This document shows, piece by piece, positions 14,026 through 24,284 of a stretch of 64,000 bases of DNA. Where the stretch lies: contig JABWDB010000002.1 of assembly GCA_019614645.1 (NCBI GenBank), forward strand, positions 27,827,501-27,891,500, read 5' to 3'. Every line of letters starts with the position of its first letter. Within the stretch, counting starts at the first letter, position 1. The notes under the pieces are model-generated. The model did no database searches. It was not told where the DNA came from and saw only the letters and a list, made by a program, of their open reading frames with translations. This stretch comes from Stratiolaelaps scimitus. Its lineage: Eukaryota > Arthropoda > Arachnida > Mesostigmata > Laelapidae. The translations under genes were made by a program, and so were the position numbers.

Positions 14026-17000
14026 ACGAGAGCGAGAGAGATGGTATTGAGAGCGAGTCGCTCGCGCCGTATGCTCACGAAGCTCACCACAGATGAGCAC
14101 ATTAGCTAATTAATGGTTGTGGACACCCATGAATGCTCAAGCATTTCTTTATCCCTGTCTCGATACGTTCCGCACTACACAATCACACCACGTATACAAC
14201 CTAATACAATCCTGCCACTTTTCTCAAGCGAAAGCGGGTTCGAATCTGCTCGGTTGGAATCCCTATAATTACGTTGTCTTGTAATCCGTTATTCTTTTGG
14301 TGCACTTACCATTGTTGTAGTTACTGTTGCACTTATCTCGTTGCCGCTCTTTCATTATACTATTATTTCAGTTAAAACCGACTGAGTTATTTTCATAGTC
14401 ATCGTTTAACCTTACACCTGTTATCTCATTATCCTGCTCATTATTTATACGCTGTTACCCAGTTATTTTGCTTAGACGATCCTACTCCATCGCCCTTTTC
14501 CGGTCACCTCTTTGCAACAGTTTTCGCATACCTCCGGCATGAATATCCCGTCTCGGTATTTGAATTGACCTTTTTTAAAGGGGGTGTTGCCATTCTAATG
14601 CATGACCGTGACCTCCCACCTTCTGGAACTGTTGACGATGTTCAACAGCACAGCTCGTCTCGGTATCGCTTAGCGCATTCCTTCAGTAAGTGCGGTGGGA
14701 TGTGTACAAGCCCAGCCACGAGCACCACATATAGGATCCTTGCCGTATAGGACATGACGTGGTTAGCTGACTCCCAGCTGCTTCCCTTCTCTCTCTAACC
14801 CCAGACTTCCTCTCTGGGACCTCTGTCCGCTTCCCGTCCGTAAACGACTACTGTGGTCAATAGGGAAACAATAGAAAGCCCCGTGTATGTAAACACGTAG
14901 TAGTATGTAAACACGCGTAGAAGACGCACACAGGAGGTGTACCTTCCTTTCTACACAGTGGTAGTTGTGGCGCAGACCACATTGGTTGCCACAATCAATT
15001 TTCAAAACTCATTGGGGAGATACTTCATGGCTCCATTCAGATTTGAACCTCCGCTTCTACACAACTCCCTTTTATTCTAATACTGCCTCCCTAAACCACC
15101 GCACCATTCGCGGAGTCGTAATTGACCTTGCGACCGCTAAAACCTGTAACTGTCCTGAACTTACCTACTCTCCCCATTTAAAAAAAAAAATAAAACTCCG
15201 ATCCTCAATTTCTTGTGCGGCTGAGCAAATCTTAAGCCATTTGCACTAAGTTCGAAACAATAAGTTACCGAATATATTTATATATATTTTTTTCTTAATG
15301 CTACTGAGGCGCTTTTTTGGTCTATGCTGTCTTCTTATGATGATAATTGTGTTTGATGTGTAAGGTAAAATAATCGATCTTTAAAACAGGATTCATTTGG
15401 GCATGTTTGTGTAACCTAGTTATGTGATATGTTACCGTCATAGTGCACTTTGAGACATATATATATATATGCTGACGTAGGACTGATGATGGTGGAACTG
15501 GCAGACTACCCTTTGCTCTCGCCTCACAGTGACGCCAGCAATTGACTAACAGTGCAGTCAATGAGTTGCATGCCGGCCAAAATGTCCTCTTACCTTGATG
15601 AGCAAACGCGACTTAGCCTTGCTTCCACACAGACAGACAGACTAACTAACCGACCAACCGCCCTCGTGTACACGGCAACTCTAAAACGTCATCGTACAAT
15701 ATGACATCAAGTACGCACAGACAGAATGAACACAACTTGCATCAGGCGGGAGGTGGCACAAAGGCTATGCTTGGGCTGGAAGAACCGCTCACGGAGCCAC
15801 TTTCTCAGTGCCGCCCCATCCCCGACGCCACCTTCACCGCTGCTTCTTTAACTGCCACTATCTCCCCAGCAGCGTGCAGCCAGTCCATCTCCTCTTGCTG
15901 TCCTCTCATCCGTTCACTGTAGCTGAGACCCATATATAGCACAGCTCTGATTAGGGCTTGGGACGGCGCTTGAGAGTGCAGCCGAGGCCATCGCCAAAGC
16001 TGCTCCTACTGCAGGTGCAGGTGCGCTGGTTGCTTCGAAATTCAAGGCATGAATGCCAGACAAAGGGAGGTGCTGAGTGAACCCAACAGGGCCGGGCAGA
16101 GCAAGTGTCTGTGTGAACGCCTGCTAGTGGTGTTGGCGGGTGTCAAAGACACTTGTTGCTGACCTTACTCCAAATCCAATGGACATCTAGATATTACAAG
16201 CTAGCTAGAGAATGTGCAAGGTGGCCGAGAGGGTGTTGTTAATATTCTTTGTAGGTTGATCGCGGATCAGTTGAGGGAAATCCACCGATGTAATTTCAGT
16301 GCAATGTCAGACTTTAAGGAAAGCACGTAAATCATTCATAATTATAGAGACAAGATCGTGGAGGAGTGCAGGTGTAATTATAGCCAAGCAGAGCACACCC
16401 AAAGATCAACTGTAATTATATCCATTCTTCACTCATTCTACTTTCGTTTACTACGTGTCCCCATCACTTCTCTCTCATTAGATTATCTTACCGGTGTTTT
16501 TCTGTGAATTTACGAGAATATATTTGAATTGCTGAATGCAATGCCCTTATTAGTGAGAAACTGCGGTAATTACTGAAGGTTAGTTGATTTAGATTTGACT
16601 AAACCAGCTAGAGCCTCGGGCGCGCCAAAAATTTGCCATAAGTTGTCTATCGTTTATGTATTTATTTATGCCATGTTGTTGTCGTGGAACAAGGTAACAT
16701 GCTTTTCTTCATTGAATCTTTTCTGTAGTAAGGCAGCGTTTACGTTATCTAAGTAAAATATCTTTATTAAACGATAATATATATATATATATATATAGGC
16801 AGCACACAACAAATCGGAAAATTACAGCGACTGTTGCAAGCCATGCGAACTTATTTACATAAATTGGCATCCAAAATCTAAAGCATTATTATTTTCAATA
16901 ATAATATTAAAGTTCACTGTTGCAATTCGTCGCATTTTTGTTACGGTGATAAGAACAACACGGGGACATAAAGCATCTATAGTCTATCTACGTTTAGTTA

Positions 17001-18642
17001 CTATTACTAACCGTTAGCGTCCTCCTGCTGGTCCTGTGTCCGTGACATAGGTGGTCTCCCTTACCGAATTGATGGCAGGGGTGAAGGCAGAACCGAAGAC
17101 CACCCAGTTCTTCCAGATCACGTGCTGGCCAGAAGGACACCGGGTGCCCACGTCGACCAATACACTCGTCGAGATGATGAACATGGTTGAACGATGGAGG
17201 CAACGTACCACCTATGGGCCGGTGCTCGTCATTTCCCATAACGGTGAGTTGGTATTCGGCGCTGCTTGCTTAGTCAGACACACACGCACATATGCCAGTA
17301 TCTCTAATAGGAGAAACACGCTTGTCCATTTTTCATGTGTACACGATAAGGAGATACAAAAAGTGCCGAATGCTTCAGGGGTCACTGCTGATCAGTATTA
17401 TGCTGCCAGCTAAAATCGTTTCCTCAGTTGAGTACTCACTGAAATATTGACTTCAATTTCAGAAGAATCAAAGCAGTTATCCTAAACCGTAAATTCCTTC
17501 CACAGCGATGGCGTAAGAATTTATTTTTAAAATTGCGTAATCAACGTCTCATAACGAACTAGTTTTGTCTTTCTCTCCACTGGTCGTCTCAAATAGACAA
17601 AGTGACCAATAAGGTCTGACTATTTTTGCCGTACCCTGAAGTGACTCGGAAAAAACAAATATAACTATATTAAACCAATAGACGACGCCTTTACCGATAA
17701 AAATGTACCTTATATCGAACTACCACTTCAGGATCATTCTAAAGTTGACTTATAGATTGCACGACAATCAAGAACTGCAAAAAAATACTCAAGCTATCAA
17801 TGCAATTGTGAAGTGTAGACCTCATCACTGGACGTATATCTGAAATAATCACAAAGCTTCTGATAGTTAAAAACAAAAAACAATAGTTACAGCTCGAGGG
17901 GCGAAGCACTTCCACATAACGTTTCTCTGTTACATTGCTACTTTTCAGGCAAGAGTCGTGCAGGTGTTTATTGCGCGGCGAATGTGGCCATCGAGCAGGT
18001 GATCGAACACGGAGAGATCGATGTCTTCCAAGCAGTTCGCACAGTTCGCAGACATCGAGTGCAGCTGGTGGAAAACATGGTGAGAACAATATGCATTGTG
18101 TTTGATTTATAGTGCATTTATAGATATACTATTAAGGCCTTGCTGAGCTATATTGAAATTCGATGCCGGTGTTGTCTCTGTTAGGTTAGTTTAGCCTGTG
18201 CCAACCTTAGCTGTATATTTTTTCTGCAGTTAAGATCATTGACATAGGCACGTTGTCTTCCAACGTACGACGGTACGAACTTACCGGCCGTTCGTATGCG
18301 GGGCCTTACCATCCCAGAAATAGTAAATGCGTGATAAATAGTGCTGATTAATGCTTTTAATTAACGAAGAGAAAGTGTTCGACGCATCGCTTGCGGCTGC
18401 TTTTGCTGACTACGTCCGTGTTTTTCATTTGGGCTGATTTTGACCATTTTTTACAGACCGAATACAAGTACTGCTACGATTTGGTACAGCATTATGTTGT
18501 ACACTACCTGAATAAGGATAGCGTACGGCCGGCGGTCATCGCTTCTGGCTCAGAGGATAGGGACGACTCAGGGGAACAGCAGCAGCAGCAGTCGTCGTCG
18601 AGCGGCACGAGACAGTTCACCCTTCAGGTCCCCAAGATTTAG
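1595..18642 (+). CDS. Receptor-type protein tyrosine phosphatase, cytoplasmic D1-D2 part (5'-partial, 10 exons)
   Basis: Exons: 1595-1818, 2259-2558, 6089-6238, 6398-6497, 9669-9745, 10322-10453, 11763-11891, 17051-17243, 17949-18079, 18457-18642. All introns are GT-AG and all phases join. The product has two tandem tyrosine phosphatase domains and ends at TAG 18640-18642. D1 shows the DFWRM(I/V)WE core, a WPD-loop equivalent and the signature HCSDGCGRTG. D2 shows DYINA, a second loop (CWPE) and a signature equivalent SHNGKSRAG. The family removes phosphate from phosphotyrosine in membrane-proximal signalling; usually D1 is catalytic and D2 regulatory. From memory, the D1-D2 linker and the start of D2 (VPPD, DYINA) look closest to the R2B group (PTPRK/M/T/U type). 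Key residues are altered: WPD has become WPI in D1, and the catalytic Cys has become Asn in D2. The product may therefore be weak or a pseudophosphatase scaffold. Membrane helix and ectodomain are not in the window. Confidence 0.9.
2259..2558 (+). CDS. RPTP exon B: D1 WPD loop and catalytic signature
   Basis: Phase 0 at both ends. It encodes QFHFTNWPI (Trp codon 2301, Ile codon 2307 where the general acid Asp is expected) and then HCSDGCGRTGTY with the catalytic Cys codon at 2418-2420. The exon continues into the helix after the signature and ends at MVESM before GTAAGT. Confidence 0.93.
5171..5255. repeat. (TA)n microsatellite
   Basis: A nearly pure TA dinucleotide run with a few interruptions, inside the second visible RPTP intron. 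Confidence 0.97.
6089..6238 (+). CDS. RPTP exon C: end of D1 and linker
   Basis: It opens directly with EQYLYIYDTLDEA, the family's Q-loop region with the conserved Gln, continuing MVESM of the previous exon in frame. It ends after QREYA at GTAAGT. The preceding acceptor is CATTACAG. Confidence 0.92.
6398..6497 (+). CDS. RPTP exon D: D1-D2 linker
   Basis: It encodes a charged linker ending in NREKNRDITTVP, the start of D2 (KNR is the usual phosphotyrosine-recognition loop lead-in). It ends in phase 1 and the split Pro codon is completed by the next exon. Acceptor TTCACAG and donor GTAAGTG are both strong. Confidence 0.88.
8792..8803. repeat. Target-site duplication, left copy
   Basis: AAAGGAATTTAG; identical to 9001-9012 on the other side of the SINE. 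Confidence 0.85.
8804..9000 (-). mobile_element. tRNA-derived SINE, copy 1, with 12-bp target-site duplication
   Basis: Read on the minus strand, the element starts with GCCCGGTGGCCTGGTGGGGC, an A-box-like tRNA head. It carries GGTTCGATCCC (a good B box, plus-strand 8908-8919 region) and a second B-box-like GGGTTCGATCGC about 26 bases from it. It ends in an A-rich tail, seen as a T run at 8805-8812 on the plus strand. Perfect direct repeats AAAGGAATTTAG flank it at 8792-8803 and 9001-9012, the mark of LINE-driven insertion. A relative lies at about 34850-35035. Confidence 0.85.
9001..9012. repeat. Target-site duplication, right copy
   Basis: AAAGGAATTTAG; identical to 8792-8803. Confidence 0.85.
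9669..9745 (+). CDS. RPTP exon E: D2 N-terminal strand with DYINA
   Basis: A short phase 1-0 exon. It completes the split codon to give PPDNFRPYL, then NTDYINAVFVD, the YINA motif that D1 must carry outside this window. The acceptor is TTTTCAG and the donor GTACGT. Confidence 0.87.
10322..10453 (+). CDS. RPTP exon F: D2 core
   Basis: It encodes GYTRSKEYIVTEWPLQ, then DVWSLIYDHGCNAVVILCD, the D2 counterpart of the DFWRM(I/V)WE core. Of the two overlapping GTACGT-type donors, the one after His (10453) keeps phase 0 with the next exon; the one four bases downstream would break the frame. Confidence 0.87.
10890..10985 (-). mobile_element. Truncated LINE/SINE 3' end remnant
   Basis: The plus-strand segment TTTATTGACGGAACTGCA followed by TTGAGTTCTCGTC closely matches the 3' end of the LINE at 52.5-53.5 kb, where the same blocks read TTTATTGACGGAACTGCG and TTAAGTTCTCGTA. 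The orientation is the same (minus). No coding sequence or tRNA head is visible, so it is most likely a heavily 5'-truncated LINE copy in an RPTP intron. Confidence 0.65.
11763..11891 (+). CDS. RPTP exon G: D2 central part
   Basis: It reads TFPAFWPTERDKRMKYGPV, matching the family's QYWP...YG region, and ends with INKK at the GTTAGT donor. Phase 0 at both ends. Confidence 0.86.
13996..14042. repeat. (CT)n(AT)n tract with complementary GA-rich flank
   Basis: A CT run is followed by an AT run and then by GAGAGCGAGAGAG, so the CT and GA parts can pair around the AT core as a stem. It lies in the 5.2-kb RPTP intron. Confidence 0.7.
17051..17243 (+). CDS. RPTP exon H: D2 WPD-loop equivalent and start of signature
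   Basis: It encodes FFQITCWPEGHRVP (Trp codon 17126, Glu codon 17132 instead of Asp) and then GPVLVISHN. The Asn codon at 17240-17242 occupies the position of the catalytic Cys. It ends in phase 1 before GTGAGT. The upstream intron of about 5.2 kb is the longest in the gene. Confidence 0.9.
17949..18079 (+). CDS. RPTP exon I: D2 signature loop and helices
   Basis: It completes the Gly codon and continues KSRAGVYCAAN, so the signature Arg (codon 17957) is kept even though the Cys is lost. It then encodes DVFQAVRTVRRHR and VENM, typical of the last D2 helices, and ends before GTGAGA. Confidence 0.9.
18457..18642 (+). CDS. RPTP exon J: D2 C-terminus and Q/S-rich tail, stop codon
   Basis: It encodes TEYKYCYDLVQHYVVHYL, the terminal D2 helix, then a non-conserved acidic tail with five Gln codons followed by four Ser codons around 18577-18603. 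It ends LQVPKI and TAG. Confidence 0.92.
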   Translation, partial: TEYKYCYDLVQHYVVHYLNKDSVRPAVIASGSEDRDDSGEQQQQQSSSSGTRQFTLQVPKI

Positions 18643-19387
18643 TTTCCTCGAAGAATCTTGGCCTTTTCTTCTTCATCTTCTTCTTCTTCTTCTGCCAGCT
18701 CCTTCGTATCACCTGCATGTCATTTTCGCCCACTACTCCTTTGAGACGTTACGTGACTATTCATTCTATCGCAGGCCTGCGTGTATTGTGTGTAAAGACT
18801 CGTTCGTGCAAGCCGCTGTCATTATGAAGCTGTCTTCTCTCTCATCAGTAGCAGCAGCAGCAAGAGCAGTAGCACGAATAGTACCACTTAAACTAGTACT
18901 ACTACGAGGAATAGAAATTTCGCAGATACACGCGCGGACGGAAACAGCATAAAAACAAATGAAAAGAAGAATGAACTATTGGGAAAGGAAGCACGAAAGC
19001 TCAAGATCTACATGAGTCGAGGCGACGCCAAGACCATCTCCTTGTTTTGGATCCTTTACAAAAAGCCCCGCTTTTTCTAAAGCGGTTCGTCACTCGCGTC
19101 ATCATTTCGAGTAGGGACGCATTATTTTTAGTCAGATTACACCCGCGGACCGGTCAGATGACCACACGGACCTGATCAGTACCAGAGCAGAGGAAACTCA
19201 GAATCAGTCATATTCAGTAGTCAATTACCGATTCCGTCATTATTGGGACCACATTGAAACGTCTACCTGTCCGCCTCTTCAGCTTTCATGTTCTTCTTAA
19301 TACCGCAACAGCAGCATAGATATCTGGCGGCCATGCAGATGCAGCGATACATGTTGCCTGTTGTAGCGAAAAACGCACCTTGAGGGG

Positions 19388-19440
19388 CGGTGTGTGTGTG
19401 TGTGTCTGGGTGGGTGGTTGGGGGGTGGGGGGGGGTGGTT
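19388..19440 (+). repeat. (GT)n plus G-run tract, potential G-quadruplex
   Basis: A GT run leads into GGGTGGGTGGTTGGGGGG and another long G run. Four or more G triplets with short loops lie on the sense strand of the inferred 3' UTR. Confidence 0.7.
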
Positions 19441-19625
19441 TATCCAACACAGTCCAGTCCTACTATTAAATAGACTTGAACTTGGCCATTTGATATGGAC
19501 ATCTTATGATGTTTTATCACGTTTGGTTTAAGCTGTCACGATCACGTATTGAAAATTGTTGCTTATTGACAAAGGAGAAGAAGAAGAAGAAACAATGCAA
19601 ATGCGATGGTTGGCATTTTCGACTC

Positions 19626-19631
19626 AATAAA
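19626..19631 (+). terminator. Candidate polyadenylation signal of the RPTP gene
   Basis: AATAAA, about 980 bases after the stop codon. A weaker ATTAAA occurs at about 19464. Assignment is by position only. Confidence 0.4.
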
Positions 19632-22600
19632 ACAAACACAACCGTACATATATGTTTGTTTACTGATGAATTGTGACAACAAGTCCATGGTGTAACGACT
19701 TCTATAGGTGATTTGAAACGGTCCTGAAAAATAGAAAGTCATTTTTCGATTGTGGAAAATTAGCAACTGTGCTGCATCCGTGTTGGCTCGTCTGTTAATC
19801 AAATATAGATGTTAGCAAAGAGATCTGCTACGTCCTATCGCGAAAAAAAATACTGAGCTTAATAAATGTCCTTCATGCTGCAATTTTTCGACGTCAGTTT
19901 TCAGCTGCACAACTATTATTTCCGAACACAAGTCAATCGATGTGGAACGATTATATTTTTGATAAAGGGTTGATCGCACCCAGTTGGGAAGAGTCGTCCG
20001 ATTGAACAGCACTCAGCGTCAGCGTTTGTTTGTCGTCCCGAAATTTTCTCGTCCAAAACCTTCGATGGTGAAGGGTGAAGTTCATTTTGCATTGTCCAGC
20101 AAATGCTATTGTCGATTACCTTTGATAGGAGGGGTTTTCAACATAACCAGACAGGATCTGACAGTGGCAATTGAGGGAACAATTGGTGATGGGACGAGAT
20201 TGAGGACCTCAGGAAGGTTATGAAATGATGAACCCCGAGCTGCAGCCCCAATGTCAGTCGATCAACGAAACGCTGAACAAATCGTTAGTTGTTATTTCAA
20301 TGTTTAGGCGCCCGATCATTCCTATGAGTCATTGGCGCTGAACTGGACAACCAACGTTCAAAGCGGATCAGCAAAGCAGGGTCCAGAAATGTTAGGTTAC
20401 TACATCCAGACGCCTTTCATAAAAGATTTCATAGGTATGAATATAGGCGGATTAAACTGGTAGCAGAGGGAATATTGGTAACGCTAACGAAGTTAAACAC
20501 AAAGTGAGCGCCTTGAGAAAGAGCTGATTGTGTCATGATGACGATCTAGAACGTAGGGTTAACAGTCATCTCACGTTAACCTCGTTCGTGTATTGTGAGT
20601 AGGAGAGACTTACAAAGAGGATCTTCTTTAGTCTAGCGTAACGACACATCAGTCCTCTACCGGGCTTAAAGCACTGTTGGCTGCCGAATGGCACGAGGTT
20701 CGGTGATGAACTCCTTTTTTCAGTGAGAGAAGACCGCTGACAGCGCTTGTGACGTCAGCCCTAGCTAAGATGGATACCCAAACTCTGGTTTCAGCTCAGT
20801 CGATAATGCCGTACCAAAGGGACGTCGTTGCTTCGCTTGATCGGCGTCTCACCCACCCCACAGCCCAATGATATCAATCTCATCGGTCACATGTACCGGT
20901 CAACCCAAAGTACCGGTCTCTCCTGCCTCTTCGTTGAGCCTCTTCCCGAAAGAGCTGCCGATCATCCAGTGCCATCCAACGATATTTAATCATAATAATA
21001 ATAATAATGATACAGTGCAACTGTATCTTATCTTGTAATATGATAATACATCATATATAATAGACAGCGCGCACACATTGCAACCCTACCGACCATGTAT
21101 CATTATATTATGATATTATTACTTGGCCCGTTGGCTTGCAAAGCATTCGTACACCATATAATAGTACTATAGTCTGACACGACCCCGTTATGACGTCTCA
21201 TATAATGAAACCCAATTAGCGTTATTCTTGGTCAATAATTAACGTTGAATAATCGGTGTCGAGCCGTCATCTATTCATTTAAAATGTTCTACTGTCACGC
21301 AAAAGGTATAATCAATTTTAAATATAACGGCACTCAATTCGCAGCTTCACCAGCAACAACTATTTACACCGGTATTCCACTAGTTCAAATCGAAGCATTG
21401 TTGATTGACTGATACAGCTGATTGCACATGCTATATGGCGGAGGAAAAAGACAACTTGCCTCAGATAACAGATTAATTATAATCGAATAATAACAATAAT
21501 AATAAATCTGTTATAAAAGGTTGGTTGATGATTGATGGCATGATTTGAATGAATGAAATGATCCGAGCGTTGTTTGAGTATCAAGAAGGCGAACACACTC
21601 AGTCCCTCGTGGTGGACCATGACGTTCTTGACAAACCGTAACATTAATTGAGTGAGCCTCGGCCTTCGTGATAAAACCCTGTGGCTCTCTTGATACATCG
21701 GTAGTCACCGAGATTTACCCGATGAGACATTTCATGATCTTGGTGAGGCATGTTGAGGCGTTTGTAATGATCATGGTGTTGAATGGTGCAGCCAATGAGA
21801 GTGATAATTGCAATGTTATTGTAACTACAAATGAGGACCATTACCTCCTGTCTGAGACAGAGACCATTATGATGGACTCTAAAGGTTGTACTGACTGATA
21901 CATAACCTGATACCTAATAATGATTGAGCAGGCAACATCATATGCAATCATCATATGAATCAGCAACAGACGCAGCAGCAGCAGTCAAACATATTGTGAG
22001 CAGAGCAGAGATGGCGAAATGGCGAGTGAAAGACACCAGCCGACCAACCAAGCCATAGGCATAACTGAATGAGACAAACCTGAACTGCGGGAGCAGATGG
22101 TTGGTGGACCCCCAATAATGAGGTGAACTTGGTTCAGACGTGTTGTTCGAGAGCAGTTGAAATGAACAGTAATTACTTCTGCCAATCCTTTAATCAATCA
22201 TACTTAGATGATTTATAGGCAGTCAATTAATGTTTGTGATGATTTTGTTTCAAGAACATGGATAGCGAGCGAGCATCATTTCGTTCGTGGATCATGGGAA
22301 ATAACTCGGTGCGATGCATCTAGCGTTTCCATTCCTTATCAACAGAGTGCCACCTTTAGGAGTATGCACGGCGAACACATCAATGGCTTATCATTTGAAG
22401 TATCCGTTTCTGAGCGATTATAGAAATATGAGGCAAATTGGTATCGAACAGCAAAGTCGAGGTGCCAGCCATGACACGAGAAACAAAAATCGCATAACCG
22501 CCATAGGGAACATAGCAAACAGTGATTATAGCTTGGGATGAGTCTGCACGCTTTGTTAATGTTGTTGGGACTTGTTCTCGATTAAAACCCTGTTGAATAG

Positions 22601-22895
22601 CACTAGTAGGAGTATGTCGATGATTGATTGTCGGGAATGAAAGGTAAACAACTGTTCGTCAAATATCAGCCGGTAAAATTGGCAAAGAAAGAGGCCACCC
22701 GGTGCGCGCTCCAGTTTGTGTCGGGTCAGCGCAAAATGATACGAAATAACAACATCTCATAGCTCGCTCTATGGAGCGAACTAAAGACGACGTTAGGATT
22801 CGAACCCCGGCCAGTTACCAGGGCCACAGCTTTACACGGAACAACATAGGCAGAATTATTGCTATTACAATTATTATAGTCTATTATTACAAGAT

Positions 22896-22898
<3 letters not shown>

Positions 22899-22946
<48 letters not shown>

Positions 22947-22986
22947 GTTATTAAAGTAAATTGCTACTCTAAGATATTGAACCAGA

Positions 22987-23021
<35 letters not shown>

Positions 23022-23356
23022 GCAATCACAACAAATTATGAAAGCACATAGATGTTGAAAATACTGTTAATGCCACGCATTCAGACACACAGACAGACAA
23101 GTAGAGAGGGATATTAAATACATATACAGACAGACAGAGAGACATATATATATATATATATATATATATACCATAAGTTAAATAACACGCCGATAATGAT
23201 GATGAAATAGAAGAACTTGTCAGAAACTACAACAGCCTGGCAGGCTTTCAGTTGACCGCCACGCTGCGTCGTATATGTTGTGCAGTTTGCTAAGATCAAA
23301 ACAACTATTTATATATAGACTTTTCTATATACACATCTATATATATATATATATAT
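22899..23356. repeat. Cluster of (TA)n microsatellites
   Basis: Four TA runs (about 22899-22945, 22990-23018, 23143-23170 and 23338-23356) are separated by unique DNA and a CAGA-rich stretch near 23086-23142. Confidence 0.95.
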
Positions 23357-24253
23357 GATATGATCTGATATATGATGAAACGTGATGATGTTGGTGATGA
23401 TGACAATGATGGACTGTTATCTGATGTAGGGGCACTCATTTATGTCATGTATGAGCAACATTATACCGCAGCGGCGATGAACAGGCAGCGGCAAACTGTC
23501 GAAAATGAGAAAATAACAAGAAACATGCCTAGGCTAACTTTTTACATTTCACACATTTGAAAAACGGCGACTGATAATATTAACAATAATATATTTTTTG
23601 TTAACTTTTGTTTGACCTATCTATCCGATATTTCTTTGAGCCTCTATCAACTTTCTATTGCGATCATTGTTGGGAGGCTATCATTATTGTATGAAATGAT
23701 CGAAATCTCTGTAGCTAAGCAACAAATAGCAAACGTGGTACCTCGGGTTTTCTCGTTAATAACAAACTCAAAGGAACGCTGAAATAGCAATCATGTAAGG
23801 TCTCCAGACATACAGTTGAATTACTGTTCGGCATAGAAAATGATGTCTCAACCCAAATTTACGATTAAATAACAAAAATAGATAATCTGCCCCTATGCAT
23901 TTGTTCATGTTCGGTTTCCGTCGCCAGGGTAAGTTAATAAATGCAGAAGAATATCGTTAATCCCCCTCTCTTTGTGGCCTTGTAACATTATTATCATTGT
24001 ATCTGCTGCAATCATTGTTGGTGTACTTGCTATCTATTATTGTGCACCCCCGAAGTACCACTATAAAACGGAAAAATCTGATGAATTGCGTTTTTTGTTG
24101 GCACTATTCAAGAACACATAACCTATGTTACGTACATGCGGGTTTGCGCTCGTGATATTTTAGTGATTTACTATAAAACTTGTTTATTTGTTTGTGCATT
24201 ACCGCTGATCATCGAATCGGTGAGAAGGATTCGCCCATATTTTCATTATACAT

Positions 24254-24284
<31 letters not shown>

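Larger units (their letters stand above)
2559..17948 (+). other. Large introns of the RPTP gene
   Basis: The main introns are 2559-6088, 6498-9668, 10454-11762, 11892-17050 and 17244-17948. They hold a (TA)n block at 5171-5255, a tRNA-derived SINE at 8804-9000, a LINE-tail remnant near 10890-10985 and a (CT)n(AT)n hairpin near 13996-14042. Open frames inside them, for example 3517-3933 and 8046-8492, show no recognisable domain and I treat them as chance. Confidence 0.6.
18643..19650 (+). other. RPTP 3' untranslated region (approximate)
   Basis: After the stop codon there is a (CTT)n run at 18667-18696, CAG-rich DNA near 18845-18865, and a GT- and G-rich tract at 19388-19440. The first canonical polyadenylation hexamer after these is at 19626. 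The end is inferred from that hexamer only. Confidence 0.5.

Noticed and set aside
22771..22830. GGGGTTCGAATCC on the minus strand, tRNA T-arm-like
   Set aside because: A possible A box is only about a dozen bases away, too close for a tRNA or ordinary SINE head; insufficient support.
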